DNA from: MPNO01 sp965205995
GTDB taxonomy: Bacteria > Pseudomonadota > Alphaproteobacteria > MPNO01
Length of the DNA stretch: 64,000 bases
Assembly: GCA_965205995.1 (NCBI GenBank)
Contig: OZ242200.1
Location: forward strand, 4,092,001-4,156,000
Direction: 5' to 3'
How positions within the stretch are numbered: position 1 is the stretch's first letter; every line of letters begins with the position of its first letter. Under the pieces are notes generated by a model, which made no database searches, was not told the DNA's origin, and saw only the letters and a list, made by a program, of their open reading frames with translations. Position numbers and translations under genes: made by a program. Below, in pieces: positions 15,148 to 24,526 of the stretch.

Positions 15148-16713
15148 CTATTTCCCCGTTACCCGCCGGCCGATCGCCGCGACCGCGGCGTGGGCGGCGA
15201 GCGCCGCCCCCTCCTGCCAGCCCGGCAGCGCGCTCGCCTGGTCGCCGGCGAAGTAGACCGCGCCGTCCGGCCGTTGCAGCGCCACCGGGGCCTCGTCCGC
15301 CACCGGCCACGCCCCCTTCTGGAACCGCACCTTGCCCCAGGCCCGGCTGACGCCGGTCTCGATCTCCGCCGCGTAGCCGGGATGCACCCGCTCGCCCTCG
15401 GCGATCGCCGCCCGCAGACGCTCCGCCGGGCTCATCGCCTGGAAGCGGAGCCCGGGCTTCTCGCGCAGGACATAGGCGCCCAGGATCACCCCCTTGTCGC
15501 GGTGGTAGCCGTATGGCGGATACCAGATCTGGGCGATGTCCTGGTCGGTGCGGGAAATGCCGCCATAGATCGCGTGGTCTTCCTCCCAGAAGCGCCGCCG
15601 CGTCTGGAAGGCGATCTTGACGGCGGGGCGGAAGGCGGTCGCGCCGATCGCCGCCCGCGTGTCCGGGGCGAAATCGTTGGCGATGTCCTTGAGCACCGGC
15701 GCCGGGATGGTGCAGACCGCGAAATCGGCCTCCAGCGCCGCGGCCGCGCCCGACCCGCCGGACCGGTAGACGATGCGCACCCCCCGGCCGGTCTTCTGGA
15801 TCTCCTCGACGACGCTGCGATAGCGGATCAGGCCGCCCACCCGCTCGACGAAGGCCTTGGCGATCGCGTCCATGCCGCCGACCGGCTGCAGCAAGGTCGG
15901 GGTCTGGTTGAGGGTGTGCCCGAGGCCGGGCTCGTATTTCCAGAAATCCGAATTGACCAATTCGCCGAATTCGAGCGGGTCGTCGAGCGCGCCGGGCTTG
16001 AGCCCGGCGTTCACCCGTTCGCCGCGATAGCCGCCCCGCTCCGAGCCCTTGTACAGGCGATCCTGGTTCAGATCGCCGTATCGCACGAGCATTTCGAGGA
16101 CGCGTTCCCGGTCGTCGGCGGTCAGCGCGCTGTCGAGGGTCGCCGCGCCGACCGCCTTGGCGAGGAGCTCGGCGATATAGCCGCGCATGTCGGCGCTGAC
16201 CCGCCGCGCCGTCACCGGCTTCCCGCCGAAGCGCTCCTTGTCGTGGTAGAGGGCCGCGCGGTTGTCGTTGGTGAAGACTTCGAGCGCGACGCCGAATTCC
16301 CTGCAATAGCCGAGAATGGTTCTGTGGTGGTGGGGAATCCGGGCCGGGCCGAGATTGGCGTAGAGATGCTCGCCCTCGGAGAATCCCACGACCTGGCGGC
16401 TGTCGGTCTCCTCGATCGCATCGCCGGCGCGCACCGTCAGGTTGCGGCCCCCGGCGCGATCCGAGGCTTCCAGGACGGTGCAGCGGTACCCCGCCTTGGA
16501 CAGCTCATGGGCGGCGATCATGCCGGCCATGCCGGCGCCGAGGATCGCCACGCTCCTTCCCGCGCCCGAGCCGCGCGGCAATTCGGGCGGCGCCGCGTGG
16601 GCGGCGCCGGAGCGGGCGAGGCCAAGCGCCTCCATGCCGCGATAGACCGCGCCGACCCCGGCGGCCGCGCCGAGGGCCTGAAGAAACGCCCGTTTGGATA
16701 TCGTCGAATTCAT
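15148..16713 (-). CDS. Flavin monoamine oxidase family protein
   Basis: 521 residues. The N-terminus SKRAFLQALGAAAGVGAVYRG looks like a Tat-type or Sec leader with a single KR, and an AHAAPPE site near residue 40. The FAD-binding Rossmann motif GAGMAGMIAAHELSKAG is at 59-75, followed by LEASDRAGGR. The C-terminal FAD motif YFAGDQASALPGWQEGA is present. The family oxidises amines or amino acids with O2, giving H2O2 and ammonia; it is probably periplasmic. The start ATG 16713 abuts the TGA of the TauE gene upstream, and the AhpD-like gene follows 68 bp downstream, so the three may form an operon. Confidence 0.85.
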   Translation of the reverse strand: MNSTISKRAFLQALGAAAGVGAVYRGMEALGLARSGAAHAAPPELPRGSGAGRSVAILGAGMAGMIAAHELSKAGYRCTVLEASDRAGGRNLTVRAGDAIEETDSRQVVGFSEGEHLYANLGPARIPHHHRTILGYCREFGVALEVFTNDNRAALYHDKERFGGKPVTARRVSADMRGYIAELLAKAVGAATLDSALTADDRERVLEMLVRYGDLNQDRLYKGSERGGYRGERVNAGLKPGALDDPLEFGELVNSDFWKYEPGLGHTLNQTPTLLQPVGGMDAIAKAFVERVGGLIRYRSVVEEIQKTGRGVRIVYRSGGSGAAAALEADFAVCTIPAPVLKDIANDFAPDTRAAIGATAFRPAVKIAFQTRRRFWEEDHAIYGGISRTDQDIAQIWYPPYGYHRDKGVILGAYVLREKPGLRFQAMSPAERLRAAIAEGERVHPGYAAEIETGVSRAWGKVRFQKGAWPVADEAPVALQRPDGAVYFAGDQASALPGWQEGAALAAHAAVAAIGRRVTGK

Positions 16714-17499
16714 TCAAACCAGCCCGGCCTCGACGGCGGTGACCCAGAGCAGGCGGATGCCGAGCCCGGTGAGCGCGATCTGGAAGACGATGCGGAAGGC
16801 GCGCTCGGGCACGCGGTCCAGCGTCCGGCTGCCCACGACGTTGCCGAGCATCGCCACCCCGATCATCGCCGCGATCAGCGGCAGATAGGCGCCGACCGAG
16901 AGGCCGAGCGCCCCGAAGGCCACCAGCTTCGAGATATGGACGATGGTCATCAGCAGCGACAGCGTCGGCGGCAGATAGCGCCGGTCCCCGGTGGCGCCGG
17001 CAACGAACGGGGCGAGCAGGCTGCCGGTGGCGCTGACGAAGATGCCGAGAAAGGTCATCACGAAACCGAGCACCGCGAAGCGCCCGCGCTCCGGTCCGAA
17101 CCGGGTGAATCTGGGCATCCAGGCGAGCGCCAGGATCGACACCCCGAGAATGCCCTGGAGCACCACGGCCGACAGCGTCACGAAGATCTGCGCGCCCGCC
17201 AGCGCGCCGAGGACCGCGCCGATGGCAAACGGCAGCAGCGTCCCGCGCATCACGTAGCGCCAGCGCATCGCGACCAGGCTCGACGACGCGCCCAGCATCA
17301 CCACCGTGTGCACCGGGATCAGGATGGCGGGGGGAAAGAAGATCGCCATCACGGCAAGCAGGATCAGCCCGCCGGCGGTGCCGATGGTCGAGGCGATGAA
17401 CGCGGTCACGAAGGAGAACGCGGCGAGCCCGCCGAACACCCAGCCATCGACGCCCGGCACGCCGAGAAAGGACGGCTCCATGCCGCCATGATGACGCAC
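16714..17499 (-). CDS. TauE/SafE family membrane exporter
   Basis: 261 residues from ATG 17499; ATG 17481 (MEPSFLG) is an equally good start. It has about eight hydrophobic segments and the TauE/SafE pattern: TAFIASTIGTAGGLILLAVM in the first half, and GIFVSATGSLLAPF followed by GDRRYLPPTLSLLMTIVH in the second. The family is proposed to export sulfite or organosulfur compounds. It is directly followed (TGA-ATG) by the amine oxidase gene. A second, different TauE protein is at 47783-48535. Confidence 0.82.
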   Translation of the reverse strand: MRHHGGMEPSFLGVPGVDGWVFGGLAAFSFVTAFIASTIGTAGGLILLAVMAIFFPPAILIPVHTVVMLGASSSLVAMRWRYVMRGTLLPFAIGAVLGALAGAQIFVTLSAVVLQGILGVSILALAWMPRFTRFGPERGRFAVLGFVMTFLGIFVSATGSLLAPFVAGATGDRRYLPPTLSLLMTIVHISKLVAFGALGLSVGAYLPLIAAMIGVAMLGNVVGSRTLDRVPERAFRIVFQIALTGLGIRLLWVTAVEAGLV

Positions 17500-17587
17500 C
17501 GGGCCCGCCGCGTCAGGTGGGCCCTTCGATACGCGGCGAAGCCGCTAGTCAGGGTGAGGGGTTCTTTCCCCGCCCTCATCCCGAGTA

Positions 17588-17609
17588 GCCCCGGGCTTGA
17601 TCCGGGGCG
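17588..17609. repeat. Small GC-rich palindromic repeat
   Basis: The sequence CCCCGGGCTTGATCCGGGG sits in the 174-bp gap upstream of the Rieske gene. A relative, CCCCGGACTGCGATCCGGGG, is inserted in cloverleaf copy C at about 30827-30846. It can form a short hairpin. Confidence 0.45.
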
Positions 17610-17673
17610 TATCGAGGGAGGCCCCGGCAACAGGGCCGTGGACGCGCCGGGCGGAGGACGGCAGAATGGCGCG

Positions 17674-18666
17674 ATGATCGACGACCCGGTACTCAAGAAC
17701 GACTGGCAGGCGGTCGGGCGCGCGAGCGACCTCGACGAGGGCGGGGTGATGCCGGCCAGCCTGTTCGGCACCGACCTCGTGCTGTGGCGCTCGGGCGGCG
17801 AGGTGATGGCCTGGGAGGACCACTGCGCCCATCGCGGCACCCGGCTCTCGCTCGGCGCGGTCAAGGACGGCCAGCTCACCTGCCCCTACCACGCCTGGCA
17901 CTACAACAAGGAAGGCCGCTGCACCTTCATCCCGGCGATGCCGGACCTGACGCCGCCGGCCGGAGCCCGGGTGCAGGCGTTTCGCGCCAGGGAGGCCTAC
18001 GGCTTCCTCTGGGTCTCGATGGGCGAGCCCAACCGCGACGTGCCGCCGTTCCCGGAATGGACCGACGCGCGCTACCGCAAGCAGATCGTCGGCCCCTACA
18101 ATTTCCGCGCCAACCCGTTCCGCACCGTCGAGAACTTCATCGACATCCCGCATTTCCCCTTCGTCCATCCGATGATCAACGGCGACCCCTCGAAGCCGGA
18201 CATCATCGAGGATTACGACGTGTTCGAGGACGAGGACGGGATCCGCACCGGGCGGGTGCCGATCTGGCAGCCCTTCGCCGACCACCGCGGCATCCCGGCG
18301 ATGACGCATTACACCTATCACTGCTACCGCCCGACGACGGCCTATTTCGCCAAGGAGACCGGCGACGACAACATGTTCTGCATGATGCTGACGGTCACCC
18401 CGCTGGCGCCCGACGACTGCCTGGTCTGGCTGCTGGTGGCGATCAATTTCGGCGACCAGGTCACCGAACAGCAGATCGTCGAGCGCCAGGACAAGGTGTT
18501 CAGCCAGGACAAGTGGATCGTCGAGAGCCAGCGCCCGGTCGAGATCCCGCTCGATCTGAAGGACGAGCTTCACATCCGCGCCGACAAGTTCTCCGTCGCC
18601 TATCGCCGCTGGCTCAAGGGGATGGGCCTCAGATGGGGCGTCGCCGAGAGCGCCCGGGTGAACTGA
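17674..18666 (+). CDS. Rieske 2Fe-2S aromatic ring-hydroxylating oxygenase
   Basis: 330 residues. The Rieske ligands are C51 and H53 (CAHRG) and C70 and H73 (CPYHAWH). The mononuclear iron region is visible in TVENFIDIPHFPFVHP, with the bridging Asp and two His. The family oxygenates or demethylates aromatic or amine substrates using an electron-transfer partner not encoded nearby. I chose ATG 17674 because it begins the conserved N-terminus (MIDDPVLKNDWQAVG). The frame stays open far upstream, but that stretch is antisense to the amine oxidase and TauE genes and is not protein-like. Confidence 0.85.
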   Translation: MIDDPVLKNDWQAVGRASDLDEGGVMPASLFGTDLVLWRSGGEVMAWEDHCAHRGTRLSLGAVKDGQLTCPYHAWHYNKEGRCTFIPAMPDLTPPAGARVQAFRAREAYGFLWVSMGEPNRDVPPFPEWTDARYRKQIVGPYNFRANPFRTVENFIDIPHFPFVHPMINGDPSKPDIIEDYDVFEDEDGIRTGRVPIWQPFADHRGIPAMTHYTYHCYRPTTAYFAKETGDDNMFCMMLTVTPLAPDDCLVWLLVAINFGDQVTEQQIVERQDKVFSQDKWIVESQRPVEIPLDLKDELHIRADKFSVAYRRWLKGMGLRWGVAESARVN

Positions 18667-18691
18667 CCGCGCGCCCCGGGGAGGACCGAGG

Positions 18692-19231
18692 ATGTCCTAC
18701 ACGCTCGAAGACTTCTGCGCCGATGCACGGGCCGCGCTCGATGAGGATTCAGGCCCCGACGGCCGCGAGCGGGTCGCCCGCCATCTGGAGAAACTCCTGG
18801 TCGATGCGGATTTCGTCGCCGCCCATCTCGGACCCGACAAGCCGTCCGGGGCCGAGACCATCCATATCGACGAGAGCCACGGCTTCCACGTGATGGCGCA
18901 TACCAACCGGGGGCCGTCGAACAACACCCCGCACTGCCACGGCCCGTCCTGGGTGGTCTACGGCATGGCGATGAACCATGTCGAGATGACCGAGTGGCGC
19001 CGCCTCGACGACGGCTCCCGCGAGGGCCATGCCGAGCTCGCGGTGGACCGCAAATACGTGCTGAACGAGGGCGAGGCGCATGTCTACAACGAGGGCGTCA
19101 TCCACGCGCTCGACCGGCCGCTGGAGACCCGGCTGGTGCGGGTCTGCGGCTGCGACCTCGACCGCACGCTGCGCTACCGCTACGACCCGGCGAACGAAGC
19201 GGTCAAGGTACTCGAGCCGCTGAAGCCGTAA
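18692..19231 (+). CDS. Cupin-fold protein, cysteine-dioxygenase-like
   Basis: 179 residues, ATG 18692 with GGGAGGA upstream. The centre reads NNTPHCHGPSWVVYGMAMNH, with the His-x-His and downstream pattern of metal-binding cupins. A second half carries EGEAHVYNEGVIHALDRP, with a further His for the metal. The layout resembles thiol-dioxygenase-type cupins, but the residues that form the Cys-Tyr cofactor are not evident, so the reaction is open. It is 25 bp after the Rieske gene and is probably part of the same catabolic unit. Confidence 0.6.
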   Translation: MSYTLEDFCADARAALDEDSGPDGRERVARHLEKLLVDADFVAAHLGPDKPSGAETIHIDESHGFHVMAHTNRGPSNNTPHCHGPSWVVYGMAMNHVEMTEWRRLDDGSREGHAELAVDRKYVLNEGEAHVYNEGVIHALDRPLETRLVRVCGCDLDRTLRYRYDPANEAVKVLEPLKP

Positions 19232-19258
19232 GCAGCCCCGCAGGGCGCCCCTCCGGCC

Positions 19259-20134
19259 TTGGCCATAGTCTCCAAACGGATCGAAGGCGCGCTCTTCATG
19301 ATCGGGGCGGCGTCCTCGCTGGTGGCGATGGCGCTGCTGGTCCGCTTTCTCACCCCCGAATACCACGTCCTCGAGCTGATCTTCCTCAGGAGCGTGGTCA
19401 ATCTCTGCCTGATGACGCCGTGGATCCTGCGCGCCGGGATGGCGGCGGCGCGGACCGACCGCCTCGCTCTGCACGGCTTGCGCAACGGCCTCCTCTATAC
19501 CGGCAACGTGGCGTGGTTTTTCGGCGTCACCATGGTGACGCTGGCCGAGCTGTCGGCGCTCCAGTTCACCATGCCCATCTTCGTCGTGATCATGGCGGTG
19601 GCGCTGCTCGGCGAGCGCGTCGACCTGCCCCGCATCGGCGTGGTCGCGGCGGGTTTCGCCGGCACGCTGATCATCGTCCGCCCGACCGGGCTCGGCGTCG
19701 GAATCGGGCCGGTCGTGGTGCTCGCCGCGGCGTTCTTCTACGCCTCGGCCTTCATCGCGACGAAGCGGCTGTCTTCGAGCGAATCCGGCAATGTCGTGGT
19801 GTTCTATATGAGCGTCTTCGTGCTGGTGTTTTCGGCGATTCCGGCGGCGTTCGTCTGGCGCACCCCGGATGTCGCCGATCTGCCGGCGATCGCCGGCCTC
19901 GGCGTCGCGGGCTACGCCACCCATTACTGCGTCACCAAGGCGATGGCGGCGGCGGATGCGAGCTTCGTGGTGCCGTTCGATTTCCTGCGCCTGCCGCTGT
20001 CGGCCGGGCTCGGCATCGTGCTGTTCGGCGAGGCCTTCGAGGCGCCGATCCTGATCGGCGCGGCGATCATCTTCTGCGCCGCCTGGTACAACACCTGGCG
20101 CGAGGAGCGCCGGGGCGGCTCGCTCATCCGCTAG
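19259..20134 (+). CDS. EamA/DMT-family transporter
   Basis: 291 residues from TTG 19259, with ATG 19298 as an alternative. It has ten hydrophobic segments in two EamA repeats. Conserved DMT features are SLVAMALLVRFLTPEYHVLE in the first helix pair, a VTLAELSALQFTMPIF loop, and TKAMAAADASFVVPFDFLRLP in the second repeat. These proteins export metabolites such as amino acids. It overlaps the 3' end of the convergent MFS gene by 11 bp. Confidence 0.85.
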   Translation: MAIVSKRIEGALFMIGAASSLVAMALLVRFLTPEYHVLELIFLRSVVNLCLMTPWILRAGMAAARTDRLALHGLRNGLLYTGNVAWFFGVTMVTLAELSALQFTMPIFVVIMAVALLGERVDLPRIGVVAAGFAGTLIIVRPTGLGVGIGPVVVLAAAFFYASAFIATKRLSSSESGNVVVFYMSVFVLVFSAIPAAFVWRTPDVADLPAIAGLGVAGYATHYCVTKAMAAADASFVVPFDFLRLPLSAGLGIVLFGEAFEAPILIGAAIIFCAAWYNTWREERRGGSLIR

Positions 20135-21536
20135 ACCTGCGCGCGTTCGCCGCGAATGACAGGAATGTCATCGCGAAACCCACCGCCGGGGCCAGGGCGC
20201 AGAACGCGAACACCGCGGTCAGCGCGCGGGCCACGTTGACCTTGTCGGTCGCGTCGCCCAGCCCCGAGGCATTGGCGATCAGCCCGATCGCCGCGGCGCC
20301 GAAGGCGAGGCCGAGCGAGCGGATCGCCGGGATCGCCGACGCGGTCAGGCTCTCCTCGCCCTCCGCGGCGATCGACATCGTCCAGGTGATCGCGAGCACG
20401 TTGGATATGCCGATCCCCAAGCCGATGACGACGGACCAGACCGCCAGCAGCCACAGCGGATGGGTCTCGATGCCGACGGCCATTCCGGCGAGGCCTGCGG
20501 TGGAGACCGCGAACCCCACCGCGATCGCCCGCTTTGTGGCGCTGCGGCGGGTCACATGGGCGACCGCGAAGGAGCCCACCGACCAGGCGATCGACATCAC
20601 CATGTTGTAATAGCCCACCCAGAGCGGCGGCACGTCGTGCAGCACGCCGAGCAGCAGCGGCAGGAAAACCGACGGCGCGATCTGGGTGAAGGCCAGCGTC
20701 ATGAACATCCAGTAGGCGGCGCCGACATCGGTGAAGGGCGACAGCGCGCGGCGCGGGAACAGCGCGTTGTCGGATCTTTCGTCGAGCCCGAGGGTGAACC
20801 GGACCAGCACGCAGGCGCCGATCACCAGCGCGATCCCGGCCGCCACCGAGTCGATCTGCCCGGCCGCGGCGATGCAGAGCACCGCCGCCGCGATCAGCCC
20901 GAGCCGGCGGACCGGGAAGCCCTGGCGCTTCGCCGGTTCGGCCGATCGCGGCACATAGCGCCAGCCCAGCGCGCAGACCAGCAGCGCGACGGGGACCGCG
21001 ACCCAGAACGCCCCGCGCCACCAGTCGATCGCGGCGAAGAACCCGGCCTCGGCCGGGCCGATCATCGCCGCCGCGACCCAGGTGACGTTGATCAGAGCGA
21101 GGATGCGCCCGCGCAGCCCGCCTTCGTAGATCTCGCGCACCAGCGCCATCGACTGCGACAGCAACAGCCCGCCGCCGAACCCCTGCAGCAGCTGCCCGGC
21201 AAGCAGCAACGCCATGTTCGGCGCGAGCGCGGCGATCACGCTGCCGACGACGAACACCAGCCCCGAGGCGACATAGCCGTGGCGCCGCCCGAGGGCGGCG
21301 CGCACCGGCGCCCCGCCCGCCGCGCCGACGATGGTGCCGATCAGATAGACCATCGCCGGCCAGGCGTAATACGCCGCGCCGCCGATATCGGCGATCACCG
21401 ACGGCATCACCGTCGACAGCACGAAGGTGTTCACCCCGTGCAGGATCACCGCGAGGTTGAGGAGGATGGTGAAGACGCGGCGGCCGCCGCGCATCAGGTC
21501 GAGCCAGAGGCCGCCCGCCGCTGCGGTCTCGCTCAT
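20124..21536 (-). CDS. MFS transporter (multidrug-type)
   Basis: 470 residues with twelve or more hydrophobic segments. The first helices read HGVNTFVLSTVMPSVIADIGG, a DHA-type signature, followed by a loop ALGRRHGYVASG that matches the helix 2-3 motif. It is similar in plan and wording to the MFS protein at 45408-46844, so the two are likely paralogues. The substrate is unknown; proton-driven efflux is expected of the family. It overlaps a convergent DMT gene at its 3' end. Confidence 0.85.
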   Translation of the reverse strand: MSETAAAGGLWLDLMRGGRRVFTILLNLAVILHGVNTFVLSTVMPSVIADIGGAAYYAWPAMVYLIGTIVGAAGGAPVRAALGRRHGYVASGLVFVVGSVIAALAPNMALLLAGQLLQGFGGGLLLSQSMALVREIYEGGLRGRILALINVTWVAAAMIGPAEAGFFAAIDWWRGAFWVAVPVALLVCALGWRYVPRSAEPAKRQGFPVRRLGLIAAAVLCIAAAGQIDSVAAGIALVIGACVLVRFTLGLDERSDNALFPRRALSPFTDVGAAYWMFMTLAFTQIAPSVFLPLLLGVLHDVPPLWVGYYNMVMSIAWSVGSFAVAHVTRRSATKRAIAVGFAVSTAGLAGMAVGIETHPLWLLAVWSVVIGLGIGISNVLAITWTMSIAAEGEESLTASAIPAIRSLGLAFGAAAIGLIANASGLGDATDKVNVARALTAVFAFCALAPAVGFAMTFLSFAANARRSSG

Positions 21537-21558
21537 CGCAGGGTGAGGGGGCGCGCGG

Positions 21559-21587
21559 TCAGCGGGGGCGCGCTCAGCGGGGGCGCG
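21559..21587. repeat. 15-bp tandem repeat, two units
   Basis: TCAGCGGGGGCGCGC followed directly by TCAGCGGGGGCGCG, in the short gap between the MFS start and the stop of the hydrolase gene that follows it on the minus strand. Confidence 0.55.
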
Positions 21588-21593
21588 TCCCGG

Positions 21594-22271
21594 TCATCGT
21601 CCGGCATCGCCGAACCGGGCCTCCAGGAAGGCGACCGACCGGCGGTGCGCGAGAGCCGCCGCCCGGGAATCGTGGCTCTCCTGTTCGGGGTTGAAGAACG
21701 CGTGGTCGGCGCCGGGATAGAGGTGGAATTCGAGCCCCGGATGGGTGTCGCGGATCGCCTCGACCTCGTCGAAGGGCACCACGACGTCGCGGTCGCCGTA
21801 ATGCAGGATCGCCGGGCAGGAAGGGCGCAGACCGCGATGCTGGTAGACGTCGCTGCCGTAATAGATCACCGCCGCGTCGGCGGCGAGGCGGGCGGCGGCG
21901 ATCCAGGCCCAGGTCCCGCCGGTGCAGAACCCCTGCACCGCCACCGGCCCGTCCGCGCGCAGCGCCGCGAGCGCGGCCTCGACATCCGTCAGCACCGTCG
22001 CCTCGCCGAGCGTCTCGCGCTGCGCCATGCCGCCGGCGCGCCCGGCGGCGCCGTAGCCGAAGACGATGTCCTTGCCCGACCGGTCGTAGAGGGCCGGCGC
22101 GATGGCCGCGATCCCGGCTTCGGCGTAGAGGTCGCAGACATAAGCCATGTGCGGGGTCAGGCCGTAGATCGCGTGCAGCACGACGATGCCGCCCGAAGCG
22201 CGATCCGGGGCGGCGTGCCAGGCATCGAGCACATGCCCGTCCCCGGCGGTGAGAGTGATGCGGTCGGCCAA
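21594..22271 (-). CDS. Dienelactone hydrolase family protein
   Basis: 225 residues from TTG 22271 (GGGGAAG just upstream). The nucleophile elbow is GFCTGG, with Cys as in dienelactone hydrolases. The acid lies in HYGDRDVVVP and the His in PGADHAFFNP, completing a Cys-Asp-His triad. The family opens lactones in chloroaromatic degradation or acts as a general esterase. The region upstream of 22271 is not conserved in style, so a longer start is unlikely. It is divergent from the CBS gene. Confidence 0.82.
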   Translation of the reverse strand: MADRITLTAGDGHVLDAWHAAPDRASGGIVVLHAIYGLTPHMAYVCDLYAEAGIAAIAPALYDRSGKDIVFGYGAAGRAGGMAQRETLGEATVLTDVEAALAALRADGPVAVQGFCTGGTWAWIAAARLAADAAVIYYGSDVYQHRGLRPSCPAILHYGDRDVVVPFDEVEAIRDTHPGLEFHLYPGADHAFFNPEQESHDSRAAALAHRRSVAFLEARFGDAGR

Positions 22272-22436
22272 TTCTTCCCCAGTTCGGCAAGCCGGCGCGC
22301 GATGGCGCGCGACGCCGCCAAGGCGCCCATTCAACGTCAACGCCCGCGCCGTGTCACGCATCGCCGCGTCTGGACTCGCCGCGCCGGGAAACCGATATTG
22401 CCGGGGTCGGAATGTGAGATTTGCAGGAAACAGATC

Positions 22437-22868
22437 ATGGAAGTCCGCGCGATCCTGAGGGCGAAGGGCAACGAGGTCGCCACCGTGCCGCCCGGCACCA
22501 CCATCGCCGCCGCGGTGGCCGAGCTCGCCGGGCGTATGATCGGGGCGCTGGTGGTGACCGACGCCAACGGGGCGCTCATCGGCATCGTGTCCGAGCGCGA
22601 CATCGTGCGCGGCCTTTCCGAACAGGGGGCCGGGTTTCTCGACTGCCTCGTCGAGACCTGCATGGCGAGCCCGGTCGAGACCTGCGCGCTGGGCGACACC
22701 GACCGCGAGATCCTGGCGCTGATGACCGACCGGCGGTTCCGCCATCTGCCCGTCGTCGAGGACGGCGAGCTGGTCGGCATCGTCAGCATCGGCGACGTGG
22801 TCAAGAGCCGCATCGACGGGGTGATGGCCGAGGCCGACGCGCTGCGCGACTATATCGTCCGCGGCTGA
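22437..22868 (+). CDS. CBS-domain protein
   Basis: 143 residues made of two CBS domains, roughly 8-62 (ending LIGIVSERDIVRGL) and 76-130 (ending LVGIVSIGDVVKSRID). Such pairs bind adenine nucleotides and act as energy or ligand sensors, usually attached to or near another enzyme. It stands 29 bp before an amidohydrolase gene, but no functional link is evident. The start is ATG 22437. Confidence 0.85.
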   Translation: MEVRAILRAKGNEVATVPPGTTIAAAVAELAGRMIGALVVTDANGALIGIVSERDIVRGLSEQGAGFLDCLVETCMASPVETCALGDTDREILALMTDRRFRHLPVVEDGELVGIVSIGDVVKSRIDGVMAEADALRDYIVRG

Positions 22869-22897
22869 TCGGACCGCCGGGCGATCGGAGGAGGGCG

Positions 22898-24430
22898 ATG
22901 GCGGCGGAGCGGACCCTGATAGAAGGCGGGCTGGTCTACGACCATGACGGCGACCCGGATCGCCCGGCGGCGCTCGACATCCTGGTCGAGGGGGCGCGGA
23001 TCGCCCGCGTCGAGCCCGGGCTGGGCGCCGCGCTGGCCCAGGGCGCGCCGCCCGACCGGGTGATCGACGCCAGGCGCCGGCTGGTGGTCCCCGGCTTCGT
23101 CAACGCCCACTACCACTCGCACGACGTGCTGCTCAAGGGCGTGTTCGACCCGATGCCGCTGCAGATGTGGTTCGTCAACGCGCTGCCGCCGCAATACCCG
23201 ATGCGGAGCGCGGAAGAGGTGCGCGCGCGCACCCTGCTGGGCGCCGCCGAATGCCTGCTCGCCGGGATCACCACGGTGCAGGACATGGTGACCCTCTACC
23301 CGTTCGACGACGCGCTGCTCGACGCCGTGCTCGCGGCCTATGACGAGATCGGCATCCGCACCGTGCTTTCGCTCCAGATCGGCGACCGCCGCGCCATCGA
23401 CCGGATCCCCCATTGGCGCGAGCTGGTTCCCGGGGAGTATCACCACTGGCTCGGCTCGCCGATCGGCGTCGGCGGCGAAAAGCCGCTCGAGCTGGTGGGC
23501 CGGCAGATCGAGCGGATCGGTCTCGCGCGCGAGCGCTTTTCATGGGCGCTCGGCCCGACCAGCGCGCTCATGTCCTCGCCCGAGCTGCTCGCCGGCATCG
23601 CCGAGCTGTCGGACCGGCACGGCCTCCCGGTGCTGAGCCATATGTACGAATCGCGGCCCGAGGTGATCGCCTCGCGCACCCATCTCGGCGCGCATGGCGG
23701 CTCGCAGATCGAATACATGCGCGCCGCCGGGCTGCTCGGCCCGCGTCTCGCTTTGGCCCACAGCATCTGGTTCACCCGGGGCGAGATCGACGCCCTGGCC
23801 GATTCCGGCGGGCGCGTCGTGCTCAACCCGGCGAGCAACATGAAGAGCAAGTCGGGCGTCGCCCCGATCCAGGACTACCGCGAGGCCGGGGTCGGGATCG
23901 CGCTCGGCTGCGACAACTGCGCCTGCTCCGACGTGCAGAACATGTTCCAGGCGATGAAGCTCTATTGCGGGCTGGCGGCGATCAGCGACATCGGCCTGGA
24001 CACGCCGGACGCGCCGGAAGCCCTGCGCGCGGCGACGCTCGGCGGCGCGGCGGCGGTCGGGCTCGAAGGCGAAATCGGCGCGCTCGCGCCCGGCATGCGG
24101 GCCGATCTCTGCCTCTACGATCTCGACCGGCCGACGCTGCTGCCGCTCAACAGCGCCGCCCGCCAGATGGTCTATACCGAGACCGGTTCCGCGCTCGACA
24201 CGGCGATGGTCGAGGGCCGGGTGGTGGTCGAGGGCGGCCGGCTCACGACGATCGACGCCGATACGCTGCGCGACTCGGTGGAGGCGGCGATCGGCACCCT
24301 CCGCGCCGACCAGCGCGACGTCGCCGCCCGGTTCGAAACCCTCCGCCCCTATCTCGCCGAGGCCTGGCGGAAGAGCTGGGAGACCGATATCGGCATGGAG
24401 CGCTATGTCGGCGCCCCGCGCCCGGGCTGA
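22898..24430 (+). CDS. Amidohydrolase (metal-dependent deaminase/chlorohydrolase type)
   Basis: 510 residues, ATG 22898 with GGAGGAGGG upstream. The metal motif H71-x-H73 lies in VNAHYHSH. Later ligands are probably H in LPVLSHMYES, H in LALAHSIWFT and D in IALGCDNCACSD. This order is that of the ATZ/TRZ/cytosine-deaminase branch, which deaminates or dechlorinates heterocycles. The N- and C-terminal beta-sandwich (LIEGGLVYDHDG; RADLCLYDLDRPTLLP) is complete. The substrate is unknown. Confidence 0.85.
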   Translation: MAAERTLIEGGLVYDHDGDPDRPAALDILVEGARIARVEPGLGAALAQGAPPDRVIDARRRLVVPGFVNAHYHSHDVLLKGVFDPMPLQMWFVNALPPQYPMRSAEEVRARTLLGAAECLLAGITTVQDMVTLYPFDDALLDAVLAAYDEIGIRTVLSLQIGDRRAIDRIPHWRELVPGEYHHWLGSPIGVGGEKPLELVGRQIERIGLARERFSWALGPTSALMSSPELLAGIAELSDRHGLPVLSHMYESRPEVIASRTHLGAHGGSQIEYMRAAGLLGPRLALAHSIWFTRGEIDALADSGGRVVLNPASNMKSKSGVAPIQDYREAGVGIALGCDNCACSDVQNMFQAMKLYCGLAAISDIGLDTPDAPEALRAATLGGAAAVGLEGEIGALAPGMRADLCLYDLDRPTLLPLNSAARQMVYTETGSALDTAMVEGRVVVEGGRLTTIDADTLRDSVEAAIGTLRADQRDVAARFETLRPYLAEAWRKSWETDIGMERYVGAPRPG

Positions 24431-24526
24431 ACCGGCCCCACCTTACGCAAGTTTCATGTTCCGGTAAGGCCCCCTTCAGGCGGCTGCGCTATCTCTCCCA
24501 GGAGGACAAATTCGGGAGAGTAAGCC

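Noticed and set aside
15190..17673. A roughly 830-codon N-terminal extension of the Rieske oxygenase
   Set aside because: It is antisense to the amine oxidase and TauE genes and has shadow composition; the conserved Rieske N-terminus begins at 17674.
24436..24474. CCTTAC...GTAAGG inverted repeat after the amidohydrolase as a terminator
   Set aside because: The stem is only 6 bp with a 17-nt loop and no T-run; too weak to call.
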